Of a stretch of DNA of 12,950 bases, positions 1 to 8,063 are shown piece after piece. Where the stretch lies: assembly GCA_947378695.1 (NCBI GenBank), contig CANCKZ010000006.1, positions 1 through 12,950 of the forward strand, read 5' to 3'. Numbering within the stretch: the stretch's first letter is position 1; every line of letters starts with the position of its first letter. This stretch comes from Rickettsiales bacterium. GTDB taxonomy: Bacteria; Pseudomonadota; Alphaproteobacteria; Rickettsiales; Deianiraeaceae. Under the pieces are notes generated by a model that ran no database searches, was not told the origin of the DNA, and saw nothing but the letters and a program-made list of their open reading frames with translations. The position numbers and the translations under genes are program-made.

Positions 1-17
1 AAACAATAAATTTATAC

Positions 18-46
18 TTGCAATTTTACATTACGCATTTTATTTA
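18..46 (+). promoter_or_regulatory. possible sigma70-like promoter of the ilvB operon
   Basis: TTGCAA at 18-23 and TATTTA at 41-46 are separated by 17 bases, the usual spacing. Each box matches the consensus only partly (4/6 and 3/6). Transcription would start near base 53, giving a leader of about 20 bases before the ATG at 76. No attenuator or other leader structure is visible, but only 75 bases of upstream sequence are available. Confidence 0.25.
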
Positions 47-75
47 AGGTGAATATATAAGAAATCTTCGAATTT

Positions 76-1785
76 ATGCTGACAGGTGCCGATGTTGTAA
101 TAAAAATTCTTCACGAACAACTTGGTGTGGAACAAATTTTTGGCTATCCGGGTGGTGCAATTTTGCCAATCTACGATGCCCTATTTCGCAATGGAAACAT
201 TAAACACTACCTCACTCGTCACGAACAAGCAGCAGGACACGCCGCCGAAGGTTATGCAAGGTCGTCTGGAAAAACGGGCGTTTTGTTTGCAACATCAGGA
301 CCAGGTGCCACAAACACAATAACCGCATTAACGGATGCCTTCATCGATTCAATCCCCCTTGTGTGCATAACAGGACAGGTTGCTCTTTCATTGATAGGAA
401 CCGATGCCTTTCAAGAAGCCGATGTTGTGGGGTTAACTCGTTCTTGCACAAAGCATAACTACCTTGTCACAAATGTCAACGATATTCCACGAATTTTAAG
501 GGAAGCATTCTTGATTGCAAATTCGAAAAAACCGGGTCCTGTTTTGGTTGATATTCCAAAGGATATTCAAAATCAAGAATTTACAGGTTCATTTGATGAA
601 CCACCACGCACAATAATTGCAAAAAAATGCAAAAATTTGGAAATTGACAACGGTGCAATAACAAAGGCGGTTGAATTAATGCAAAATGCACAAAAAACGG
701 TGTTTTATATCGGCGGAGGTGTAATCAACGCCAATGCAAGCAAGCCTTTGCTGGAACTTGTCAACAAAACCGGCTTTCCTTTCACTTGCACATTGATGGG
801 ACTTGATGCCCTTCCAACAAGCCACCCAAATTATCTTAAAATGCTTGGAATGCACGGTTCAATTGAAGCAAACCTTGCAATGCACGAAGCGGATTTAATT
901 ATTGCCATTGGTTCAAGGTTTGATGACCGCATTACAGGCGACACCCGCAAATTTTCCCCAAATTCAAAGAAAATTCATGTTGATATCGACGATGCTTCAA
1001 TAAACAAGATAATCAAAATTGATATCAAGCTTCTTGGCGATGCAAACACGATTGTTGAAGCTTTGCTTGCCGAATGGAATGTTCAAAATGCAAAACCTCA
1101 AAACCAACCACACAACCTTATGCCGTGGTTTGAAAAAATTCAAACTTGGAGGAATGAAAACTCGTTTGCCTACGAACAACCTTCAAATGGTGCAATTGTT
1201 CCGCAACACGCAATTTCAACGGTGAACAAACTTACGCAACACCTTAACCCAATTGTTACAACGGATGTTGGTCAGCATCAGATGTGGTCGGCACAATATT
1301 TCGAATTTGAAAACCCTCGCCATTGGTTGACAAGTGGCGGTCTTGGAACAATGGGCTACGGACTTCCCGCCGCAGTTGGTGCGCAAGTTGCTAACCCTGA
1401 AAAACTTGTTGTTTGCATAAGCGGAGACGCTTCCATTCTCATGAACATTCAGGAACTTTCAACAATTTGCCAATATCGCCTTCCAATTAAGCTGTTTATC
1501 ATCAATAATTCCTACATGGGAATGGTGAAGCAATGGCAGGATTTGTTCTACGAAAACCGTTACAGCCAATCATATACCGATTCCCTTCCAAATTTTGAAA
1601 AACTTGCGGAAGCTTTTGGAATTAAAGGAATGACATGCACAAACATCAACAACCTTGAAGCACAAATTCAGGAGGCTATTTCACACAAAGGACCCGTTGT
1701 CTTCAACTGCATTGTAACCGAAAATGCACATGTAATGCCAATGATTCCAGCCGGTGCCGGACACAACGAACTTGTTAAACAATGA
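76..1785 (+). CDS. ilvB: acetolactate synthase, large (catalytic) subunit
   Basis: This ThDP- and FAD-dependent enzyme condenses two pyruvates to acetolactate (valine/leucine) or pyruvate with 2-oxobutyrate to acetohydroxybutyrate (isoleucine). The 569-residue length is normal for the family. The N-terminal pyrimidine-binding domain has [13 protein letters not shown] at about residue 22 and the catalytic Glu50 in [15 protein letters not shown]. The central FAD/DHS-like domain includes [10 protein letters not shown] near 279-288. The C-terminal ThDP domain has GDAS (450-453) leading to NN (477-478), plus QWQ around Trp487. The protein ends with the conserved [11 protein letters not shown]. The ATG at 76 fits homologues, and an in-frame stop at 58-60 rules out a longer form. 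The Shine-Dalgarno-like AAGG at 46-49 is too far away to be convincing. The stop overlaps the next start (ATGA). No ilvH regulatory subunit follows, which is unusual because ilvB and ilvH normally sit together. Confidence 0.96.
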   Translation: MLTGADVVIKILHEQLGVEQIFGYPGGAILPIYDALFRNGNIKHYLTRHEQAAGHAAEGYARSSGKTGVLFATSGPGATNTITALTDAFIDSIPLVCITGQVALSLIGTDAFQEADVVGLTRSCTKHNYLVTNVNDIPRILREAFLIANSKKPGPVLVDIPKDIQNQEFTGSFDEPPRTIIAKKCKNLEIDNGAITKAVELMQNAQKTVFYIGGGVINANASKPLLELVNKTGFPFTCTLMGLDALPTSHPNYLKMLGMHGSIEANLAMHEADLIIAIGSRFDDRITGDTRKFSPNSKKIHVDIDDASINKIIKIDIKLLGDANTIVEALLAEWNVQNAKPQNQPHNLMPWFEKIQTWRNENSFAYEQPSNGAIVPQHAISTVNKLTQHLNPIVTTDVGQHQMWSAQYFEFENPRHWLTSGGLGTMGYGLPAAVGAQVANPEKLVVCISGDASILMNIQELSTICQYRLPIKLFIINNSYMGMVKQWQDLFYENRYSQSYTDSLPNFEKLAEAFGIKGMTCTNINNLEAQIQEAISHKGPVVFNCIVTENAHVMPMIPAGAGHNELVKQ

Positions 1786-2663
1786 AAATGATTTTACGAA
1801 TTTTTGCGATACTCCTCCTTTCCACAGCCACATTTGCGGAGGAAATATCCCAAATGCCAAGCGGACAAACCTCCCCAACAATAACAAACATTATTGAAAC
1901 GGCTGAAAAAAAAGTTGTAATCAGTGTGTATGAGTGCATAAAAGACAGTCCCGCCCTGCAAAAACTTTATGAATACGAAAATGTTCGTGAAGTCTTCAAC
2001 GCAAAAATTAAAACATATTCCAAATGCGATGCTATCATTAAGGAACTTGAAGGCATTAACGAAATTCGAAAGTCTATAACCGATGCCGTGAACGGAGGCA
2101 TTTGCACAAACCTAGATTCCGCCGAACCAATTGAATCAAAGAAAAAACTTTTGGAGGAAATCTACTCAAAATCTTCGCAAGAATACGCAAAATTCTTTGC
2201 TTACGATGAAACTCTTGGCAAGTTTGAAGCGTGCCTTTCACATTACAACGAAGCGGCAACTTTACAGGCAATATCCCGTGAAGAAGAAGCAAGACTTGCC
2301 TCTCGTCAGGCAAAAAGGAAGGTTCTTGAAATGCACGATCTTCGTGGCTTTTATGGGGAAAATCGCAATGCGACAGGTTCAAACCTTGAAGCGATGATAT
2401 CAGACCTTGAAAACAAAAATGTTACATTGAAAGAGGCGAAATCCTACGGTATTGTGGAGGAGTCTCGTGAAAAATGGGAACTTAGCGGGGCAATCATTGG
2501 ATATATCATATATTCCTTTGAAAAGAACTATGTTGCACTGCCTTTTGTGCGTGGAATTACATATTCTTGCGATAAACTTCCCTACACAATATTCAAACTT
2601 GAAAAAAAGATTGAAATTCCAGAAAAGGAATATACTATCTATCTTCTTGAACCTTTGGAATAA
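1782..2663 (+). CDS. secreted protein of unknown function
   Basis: The family is not recognised. The 293-residue product begins with a clear Sec signal peptide: MKMILRIF, a hydrophobic core around residues 4-18, and a likely cleavage after TFA (A19-E20). The mature protein should therefore be periplasmic or exported. It is mostly charged and probably helical, with a Glu/Arg/Lys-rich stretch at 163-185 that may form a short coiled coil. A more beta-like tail follows (about 234-290, including a [11 protein letters not shown] segment). Five cysteines (52, 82, 108, 151, 263) could form disulfides in the periplasm. The start overlaps the ilvB stop as ATGA, so translation is probably coupled. fabF follows after 23 bases. 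No catalytic motif, lipobox or known repeat is visible. It is a credible gene because of its length, its signal peptide and its tight packing. The function is unknown. Confidence 0.8.
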   Translation: MKMILRIFAILLLSTATFAEEISQMPSGQTSPTITNIIETAEKKVVISVYECIKDSPALQKLYEYENVREVFNAKIKTYSKCDAIIKELEGINEIRKSITDAVNGGICTNLDSAEPIESKKKLLEEIYSKSSQEYAKFFAYDETLGKFEACLSHYNEAATLQAISREEEARLASRQAKRKVLEMHDLRGFYGENRNATGSNLEAMISDLENKNVTLKEAKSYGIVEESREKWELSGAIIGYIIYSFEKNYVALPFVRGITYSCDKLPYTIFKLEKKIEIPEKEYTIYLLEPLE

Positions 2664-2686
2664 TTATATAACTTATTGAATATTTT

Positions 2687-3967
2687 ATGAGACGAATCGT
2701 CGTAACAGGAATGGGTGTGGTAACATCTGTTGGGCTTAACCTTGAACAAAACTGGAAAAACATTATTTCCGGAGTATCCGGTATTTCCAAAATTGAATCA
2801 TTCAATTCGGAAACTTTGCCTGTAAAAATTGCTGGTGAAATTAAGGAGCCACACCAAACTCCAAACGAAGCTGGTTTTACATTAAACATTGAGGACTTCG
2901 TTGACCCAAAGGATGTTAAAAAAATGGATAAATTCATGGGATACGCCCTTGTTGCAGCAAAAGAAGCGTTGGAACAGTCCGGCTGGCTTCCTGAAACTGA
3001 CGATGAAAAAGCAAGAACTGGCGTAATTATTGGCTCAGGAATTGGCGGACTTTTGACAATTGAATCAAACGCAAGAAAAATGTTTGAGAAATCCTCAAAG
3101 TTCATTTCGCCGTTCTTCATTCCAGCTTCAATTATCAACCTTGCCTCTGGTTATGTTTCAATGAAATATGGTTTTAATGGACCAAACTGCGCGGTAACAA
3201 CTGCTTGTGCGACTGGTGGTCACGCAATATATCACGCTTCACACATAATTAAAGCTGGCGATGCCGATATTATGGTTGTTGGTGGTGCGGAAGGTTGCAT
3301 TTCGGAACTTGGTCTTGCTGGGTTTGCTAATGCTAAGGCTTTGTCTCGTTCGTTTGAAGATGAGCCTCGCAGAGCGTCTCGCCCTTGGGACAAAGACCGC
3401 GACGGTTTTGTTATGGGTGAAGGTGCTGGTATTCTTATTTTGGAGGAATACGAACACGCAAAAAAACGCGGTGCTAATATTATTTGCGAACTTTTTGGCG
3501 GCGGAGCATCAGGCGATGCCTACCACATTACCGCCCCACACCCAGAAGGTTTTGGTGCAAAATTGGCGATGAAAATGGCTATCAAAAACGCTGGAATTGA
3601 CATTGCAGATATTGGCTACATCAACGCACACGGAACATCGACCCCACTTGGCGACATGGCAGAACTTAACGCCGTTCGTGAAGTTATTGGTGCTGTGAAA
3701 CCAAACATTGTAATGTCATCAACGAAATCTGCGATTGGTCACTGTCTTGGAGCAGCCGGTGCAATTGAAGCGATTTATTCAATAATGGCACTAAACACTG
3801 GGGATATTCCACCAACGCTGAACCTTGAAAACCCGGACGAAGGACTTGAAGGTTTTGATTTAATGCCGTTGAAATCTCGTAATGTTGGTGAATTGAAGGC
3901 GGTTCTTTCAAATTCCTTTGGCTTTGGCGGAACAAATTCTTCGGTGATTTTTGGGAAAGTTAGATAA
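2687..3967 (+). CDS. fabF: 3-oxoacyl-ACP synthase II (KAS II)
   Basis: This is the elongating condensing enzyme of type II fatty acid synthesis. It decarboxylates malonyl-ACP and condenses it with an acyl chain carried on its active-site cysteine. The 426-residue thiolase-fold protein is a little longer than the typical ~412. Its N-terminus RRIVVTGMGVVTSVG is characteristic. The catalytic Cys174 lies in NCAVTTACATGG. His315 is in NAHGTSTPLGD and His352 is in STKSAIGHCLGAAGA, which also holds Lys347. The C-terminal NSFGFGGTNSSV glycine motif is present. The triad is complete, so the enzyme should be active. The start is fixed by the family-conserved MRRIVVTG, although no good ribosome-binding site precedes it. 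The stop overlaps the next gene as TAATG. The usual neighbours acpP, fabG and fabD are not in this window. Confidence 0.96.
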   Translation: MRRIVVTGMGVVTSVGLNLEQNWKNIISGVSGISKIESFNSETLPVKIAGEIKEPHQTPNEAGFTLNIEDFVDPKDVKKMDKFMGYALVAAKEALEQSGWLPETDDEKARTGVIIGSGIGGLLTIESNARKMFEKSSKFISPFFIPASIINLASGYVSMKYGFNGPNCAVTTACATGGHAIYHASHIIKAGDADIMVVGGAEGCISELGLAGFANAKALSRSFEDEPRRASRPWDKDRDGFVMGEGAGILILEEYEHAKKRGANIICELFGGGASGDAYHITAPHPEGFGAKLAMKMAIKNAGIDIADIGYINAHGTSTPLGDMAELNAVREVIGAVKPNIVMSSTKSAIGHCLGAAGAIEAIYSIMALNTGDIPPTLNLENPDEGLEGFDLMPLKSRNVGELKAVLSNSFGFGGTNSSVIFGKVR

Positions 3968-4473
3968 TGTTTAAATCAAAGTCTTTACAAATTGAAGATT
4001 GTGTAATTATAAGTAGTGCCTTTAAAAACATTGGCTGGAATAAACCTGTGGAGCTTTTTCAACAATACCACGCCGAACAAGAGAAGGAGTTAAGGCGATG
4101 CTATGTTGCATTTGTAAATGACGATTTGGCGGGATATTGCACACTTTTACATAAATCAAAGTATGAAAATTTTGCAATGCAAAATATTGCGGAAATATCG
4201 GACTTAAATGTTTTGCCATCGCATCAAAATAGCGGAATTGGAACGCAATTGATTCAAGAGTGTGAAAAATATGCGAAAGAAACCTTAAATTCCAACATAA
4301 TTGGATTGGGCGTCGGCTTAACGGCAGATTATTCCAACGCCTTGAATTTGTATCTTAAACTTGGATATCAATTTGATAGGTGTGGTGTGGCATATTGCGG
4401 AAAAACTTTAAAATATGGTGAAACAACCACAGTTGACGATGAAATGAATTTATATTTAATAAAAAATATATGA
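3967..4473 (+). CDS. GNAT-family N-acetyltransferase
   Basis: This 168-residue protein transfers an acetyl group from acetyl-CoA to an amine. The substrate is unknown. The acetyl-CoA pyrophosphate loop is visible as QNSGIG (87-92) after the strand ISDLNVLP. The motif B helix and strand follow as YSNALNLYLKLGYQF (122-136). The substrate-side N-terminal half is divergent, with no signature I can assign to RimI, RimJ or a drug-modifying type. The start overlaps the fabF stop (TAATG) and the stop overlaps the ileS start (ATGA). It is thus translationally coupled on both sides and wedged directly before an ileS that itself carries two further GNAT domains of different subfamilies. A role linked to IleS or its tRNA product is an inference only. 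A toxin such as ItaT, which acetylates Ile-tRNA, would normally have an antitoxin partner, and none is seen here. Confidence 0.9.
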   Translation: MFKSKSLQIEDCVIISSAFKNIGWNKPVELFQQYHAEQEKELRRCYVAFVNDDLAGYCTLLHKSKYENFAMQNIAEISDLNVLPSHQNSGIGTQLIQECEKYAKETLNSNIIGLGVGLTADYSNALNLYLKLGYQFDRCGVAYCGKTLKYGETTTVDDEMNLYLIKNI

Positions 4474-7400
4474 AAAAACAATACCAACCCCTAGAAAACG
4501 AAACATTTCCGGAAATTGAAAAGAAAATTGCCAAATTTTGGGAAGAAAACCGCATATTTGAACGCTCCGTTGAAGAAGCAAACGACGGCGAATTCATTTT
4601 CTACGATGGTCCTCCCTTTGCCAATGGTCTTCCGCACTATGGTCACCTTTTAACATCATTCATTAAGGATATCTACGCACGCTATCAAACAATGAACGGC
4701 AAAAAAACAGAACGCCGTTTCGGTTGGGATTGCCACGGTCTGCCCGCTGAAATGGAAGTTGAAAAACAACTTGGCATTCAAGGGCGAGTCGACATCACAA
4801 AATACGGAATTGAACCTTTCAACCAGCAATGTCGAACATCTGTGATGAAATACGCCGCAGATTGGGAAAACTATATTCAAAAAGCAGGGCGATGGGTCAA
4901 CTTTGAAGATGACTACAAAACGATGGATTTATCATATATGGAATCCGTTATTTGGGCGTTTAAACAGTTGCATAATAAGGGTTTAATTTACGAAGATTAC
5001 CGTGTAATGCCATATTCTTGGAAGGCGGAAACTCCACTTTCGAACTTTGAAACTCGAATGGATAATTCTTACCGTGAAAAAACCTCCAAAACCGTCACTG
5101 TAAAATTCACACTGACTGATGGGAAATTTTCCGGTGCGAAGTTGCTAGTCTGGACAACAACCCCATGGACTCTACCCTCCAACCTTATGATTGCCCTTGG
5201 AAAAGAGGTTGATTATTGCATTGTGAAAAATGGCGAAGAGAAGATTATTGTGGCGGAATCTTTGCTTGGCAAAAACTTCAAAGATGCTGAGGTTTTGGAT
5301 ATTTGTGAATTAAATGATGTCATATCTTATCACATTTTTGATGGAAGTGCGAGTGACAAAGACGCACAATTTGAAGAGTGCAGAAAAATTCGCGAGATTG
5401 TCTTTATTACCGGACAAAATGTTCCACTTGAAAGAGAAATTGATGGGTTAGATTCCACCGCAACGCACATTTTGCTAAATCACAATGGAATTGCCTGTGC
5501 AACGGCACGAATTCGTCAAGTTGAAAATGTTATCAAAATTGAGCGAGTGGCAGTTCTGGAAAATTTTAGAAAATATGGAATTGGCACTTTTTTAATGCAA
5601 AAATTGTTGAAACATATTAAAGTTGAATATTCTAATTACGTTGAAAAAATTCAGCTTTCATCTCAATCATACATTCAAAGCTTTTACGAAAAACTTGGCT
5701 TTTCCGCGTATGGCGAAGAGTATATTGATACTGAAATAAAGCACATTGATATGTCGATGGATTTAAGCAAAATTACAAGCTTGAAATCATTCAAAGGCTC
5801 TGAATTAATCGGTGCATCATACCAACCACTTTTCCCTTATTTTTTGAACCACGCAAATGCGTTTAAGGTTGTTCACGGAGATTTCGTCACAACCGAAGAC
5901 GGAACGGGAATGGTGCATATTGCTCCCGGTTTTGGTGAAGATGACCACGAACTTTGCAAAAAACTTGGAATTCAAACCGTTTGCCCGATTGATGAAAAAG
6001 GGAAATTCACCGGCGAAATTTACAACATTACTGAAAACGGCGAAAGAATTACAAACAAAAATGTTCCACATGGAACAGAAATTGAGACGGCTCGCCTTTA
6101 CACCAAGTCCATCACAAAAAGTGATTTTGATTTAATAAAAAACCTCTACCAAAATGCGGAAGTTCGTCATTTTTATGGCAAACAAGTTTTGACGGACGAA
6201 GAAATTCACGCAGAAATTGAACTTTATGTTGGGTTGAAAGCAAAATTTGGATACTCCCGCTTAATGGTGTTTGAAAAATCAACGAATGCGTTCATCGGGC
6301 TTGCAGGAATTGACAATGTCACGCTAAATTCCGAAGAAAAACAAATCGGCTTCACACTTCACAAAGAATTTTGGGGCAAAGGATACGCCGTTGAAATTGG
6401 TCAAAAATTGATCGAAACCCTTGGTGTGAACGAAATTTCAGCTTATGCAAGTGAATCAAACCTTCAATCTCACAAGGTTCTTGAAAAGCTTGGCTTCGTG
6501 AACAAGGGCAAGAAAATCTACGAGCGTGCAAATTACGAACGCACACATTTTGTTCTGGATACTGGAACTCTTTCGCTTATTGGGCGACAAGTTTTTGATT
6601 GCAACGATGACATTATCAAGTTCCTGAAAAAGCAGGGTTCTTGGCACAAAACCGAGCAATACATTCACAACTACCCTCACTGCTGGCGAACGGATACCCC
6701 ACTAATTTACAAAGCAATGCCTTCGTGGTATGTTCGGGTTACGGATTTCAAAGATGAAATGGTTGAAAACAACCAAAACATTAACTGGGTTCCAAACAAT
6801 GTTAAGGACGGAATTTTTGGAAAATGGCTGGCAAATGCACGGGATTGGTCAATTTCCCGAAACCGTTTTTGGGGGTGTCCTGTTCCGGTTTGGAAGTCGA
6901 ATAATCCAGAAAACAAAGCGTTGTATGTCTTTGGTTCAATTGCGGAAATGGAAAAATTCTTTGAATGCGAAGTGAAAGATTTACACCGTCCGTTTATTGA
7001 TAACTTGAAATGCAAAGAAGTTGTAATGCAAGTTGATGCCATTGCAGAAGCCGTGAAATTGCTCAATCAACATAAAATTACATATTTTGCAAGCGGCAAT
7101 TTTGTATATTTCAGCAAACACAATGCTTTTGAAGTGAGGCAAATGCTTGCAAATTCTGGCGTGAAAATTACGAATCTTGAATTGCACGATGGCAAAGAAT
7201 CAATCCCAGAAACAGGCTACGAAATCACCCGCGTTGAAGACGTTCTTGACTGCTGGTTTGAATCTGGCTCAATGCCATTTGCTTCCGTTCATTTCCCATT
7301 TGCGGACGAACGCTTTAAGGAAAATCCTGAAAATTTCGTTGCAACAGCGGAAACAAAGCTTCCCTGCCCATCAAACTTCCCTGCCGATTTCATTGTCGAA

Positions 7401-8063
7401 TACACGGCGCAAACTCGTGGTTGGTTTTATACTTTGATGGTTCTTGGAACGGCACTTTTTGGTCGCGAGCCATTCAAAAACTGCATTTGTCATGGTGTAA
7501 TTTTGGACGAAAACGGGCAAAAGCTTTCAAAACGCTTGCGAAATTACCCAGACCCTTTGGAGGTTTTTGATACGATAGGCTCGGACGCTATGCGTTATTT
7601 CGTCGTTTCTTCGCCAGTTGTTAACGGCGGAGATTTATTCATTCCAAAGACATCACAAGGAATTGCTGAAATTTTGCGGTTAATTATTAAGCCAATTTGG
7701 AATTCCTACAATTTCTTTGCAATGTATGCCAATTCGGACGGCATTACCGCTCAAAAAAGTTATGCCTCCACAAACACGATGGATATTTACATTCTGTCGA
7801 AATTGCGTGAATTTTTGGTTAGCTTCAAGGGCGAAATGGATTCGTATAATACTCAAACTGCGTGTAAATTGATTGAAGATTTCATCGATGTTTTGAATAA
7901 CTGGTATATTCGCCGAAACAAAGAACGCTTTTGGAAAGTTGAAAAAGACGAGGACAAAACCACGGCATATAACACACTTTACACCGTAATTTTGGATTTC
8001 ACAACCGCAATTGCACCAATTTTGCCGTTCACATCGGAAGCAATTTTTCAAAAAATGAATTAA
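4470..8063 (+). CDS. ileS: isoleucyl-tRNA synthetase with two inserted GNAT domains and a shortened C-terminus
   Basis: This class I enzyme charges tRNA-Ile and hydrolyses mischarged Val-tRNA-Ile in its CP1 editing domain. It belongs to the long IleS class found in Rickettsiales. Catalytic features are intact: HYGH (56-59), WDCHGLPAE (86-94), WSISRNRFWGCPVPVW (793-808) and KLSKR (1018-1022). CP1 starts at LVWTTTPWTLPSNL (226-239). Its editing motif GTGMVHIAPGFGEDD (478-492) keeps His483 and the terminal Asp. Three segments are foreign to the family: about 284-430 (YjcF-like GNAT), about 521-699 (RimJ/RimL-like GNAT) and about 847-918 (unrecognised). Removing them restores the usual continuity, for example GKFTGEI to VFDCNDDIIKFL. 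The anticodon-binding helices begin near 1104, and the protein stops at SEAIFQKMN, roughly 150-200 residues short of the family. The start overlaps the upstream GNAT gene (ATGA). The unbroken 3.6 kb frame argues for selection on the whole protein, or for very recent changes. Confidence 0.95.
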   Translation: MKKQYQPLENETFPEIEKKIAKFWEENRIFERSVEEANDGEFIFYDGPPFANGLPHYGHLLTSFIKDIYARYQTMNGKKTERRFGWDCHGLPAEMEVEKQLGIQGRVDITKYGIEPFNQQCRTSVMKYAADWENYIQKAGRWVNFEDDYKTMDLSYMESVIWAFKQLHNKGLIYEDYRVMPYSWKAETPLSNFETRMDNSYREKTSKTVTVKFTLTDGKFSGAKLLVWTTTPWTLPSNLMIALGKEVDYCIVKNGEEKIIVAESLLGKNFKDAEVLDICELNDVISYHIFDGSASDKDAQFEECRKIREIVFITGQNVPLEREIDGLDSTATHILLNHNGIACATARIRQVENVIKIERVAVLENFRKYGIGTFLMQKLLKHIKVEYSNYVEKIQLSSQSYIQSFYEKLGFSAYGEEYIDTEIKHIDMSMDLSKITSLKSFKGSELIGASYQPLFPYFLNHANAFKVVHGDFVTTEDGTGMVHIAPGFGEDDHELCKKLGIQTVCPIDEKGKFTGEIYNITENGERITNKNVPHGTEIETARLYTKSITKSDFDLIKNLYQNAEVRHFYGKQVLTDEEIHAEIELYVGLKAKFGYSRLMVFEKSTNAFIGLAGIDNVTLNSEEKQIGFTLHKEFWGKGYAVEIGQKLIETLGVNEISAYASESNLQSHKVLEKLGFVNKGKKIYERANYERTHFVLDTGTLSLIGRQVFDCNDDIIKFLKKQGSWHKTEQYIHNYPHCWRTDTPLIYKAMPSWYVRVTDFKDEMVENNQNINWVPNNVKDGIFGKWLANARDWSISRNRFWGCPVPVWKSNNPENKALYVFGSIAEMEKFFECEVKDLHRPFIDNLKCKEVVMQVDAIAEAVKLLNQHKITYFASGNFVYFSKHNAFEVRQMLANSGVKITNLELHDGKESIPETGYEITRVEDVLDCWFESGSMPFASVHFPFADERFKENPENFVATAETKLPCPSNFPADFIVEYTAQTRGWFYTLMVLGTALFGREPFKNCICHGVILDENGQKLSKRLRNYPDPLEVFDTIGSDAMRYFVVSSPVVNGGDLFIPKTSQGIAEILRLIIKPIWNSYNFFAMYANSDGITAQKSYASTNTMDIYILSKLREFLVSFKGEMDSYNTQTACKLIEDFIDVLNNWYIRRNKERFWKVEKDEDKTTAYNTLYTVILDFTTAIAPILPFTSEAIFQKMN
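5319..5759 (+). other. GNAT domain 1 inserted in IleS (YjcF/ElaA-like)
   Basis: IleS residues about 284-430 read as a complete small GNAT domain. It starts with a CRKIREIVFITGQNVP segment and then EREIDGLDSTATHILL, closely resembling the N-terminus of YjcF/ElaA-type acetyltransferases. The strand IERVAVLENF follows, then the acetyl-CoA loop RKYGIG (367-372). Motif B is SFYEKLGFSAYGEEYIDTEI. It replaces a loop in CP1 that in relatives runs directly from the strand near residue 278 to the FKGSELIG strand (441-448). Base composition and codon use look like the host gene, so the insertion is not obviously recent. Boundaries are good to about 10 residues. Confidence 0.85.
6030..6566 (+). other. 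GNAT domain 2 inserted in IleS (RimJ/RimL-like)
   Basis: IleS residues about 521-699 form a second, different GNAT domain of the Acetyltransf_3 (RimJ/RimL) kind. It opens with ETARLYTKSITKSDFDLI, where ARL plus the Leu-rich start is typical. It continues with a QIGFTLHKEFWGKGYA block (625-640) that carries the acetyl-CoA loop WGKGYA. It closes with ESNLQSHKVLEKLGFVNKG, the classic N-x-x-S-x-x-vLEKLGF motif. In relatives GKFTGEI is followed almost at once by the VFDCNDDI-type segment, so the domain sits in one CP1 surface loop. Key acetyl-CoA-binding residues are present, suggesting the domain can bind the cofactor. Confidence 0.87.
7008..7223 (+). other. third IleS insertion, unrecognised domain
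   Basis: Between LHRPFIDNL (838-846) and ITRVEDVLDCWFESGS (919-934) relatives have about 15 residues. Here there are about 72. The extra part reads as helix (DAIAEAVKLLNQH), strand (ITYFASGNFVYFS), helix (AFEVRQMLANSG) and strand (KITNLELH). It looks like a compact alpha/beta unit. I do not recognise the family, and it has no GNAT motif. Confidence 0.6.

Noticed and set aside
49..60. Leader peptide with Ile codon before ilvB
   Set aside because: GTG-AAT-ATA-TAA is only three codons, with no attenuator hairpin or run of branched-chain codons.
2635..3138. Minus-strand 167-codon frame within fabF
   Set aside because: It lies antisense to strongly conserved fabF codons and is a by-product of its codon usage.
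4470..8063. ileS as an ordinary pseudogene
   Set aside because: There is no internal stop or frameshift in 1197 codons and the catalytic and editing motifs are intact. Insertions plus C-terminal loss remain odd, but simple decay is unlikely.
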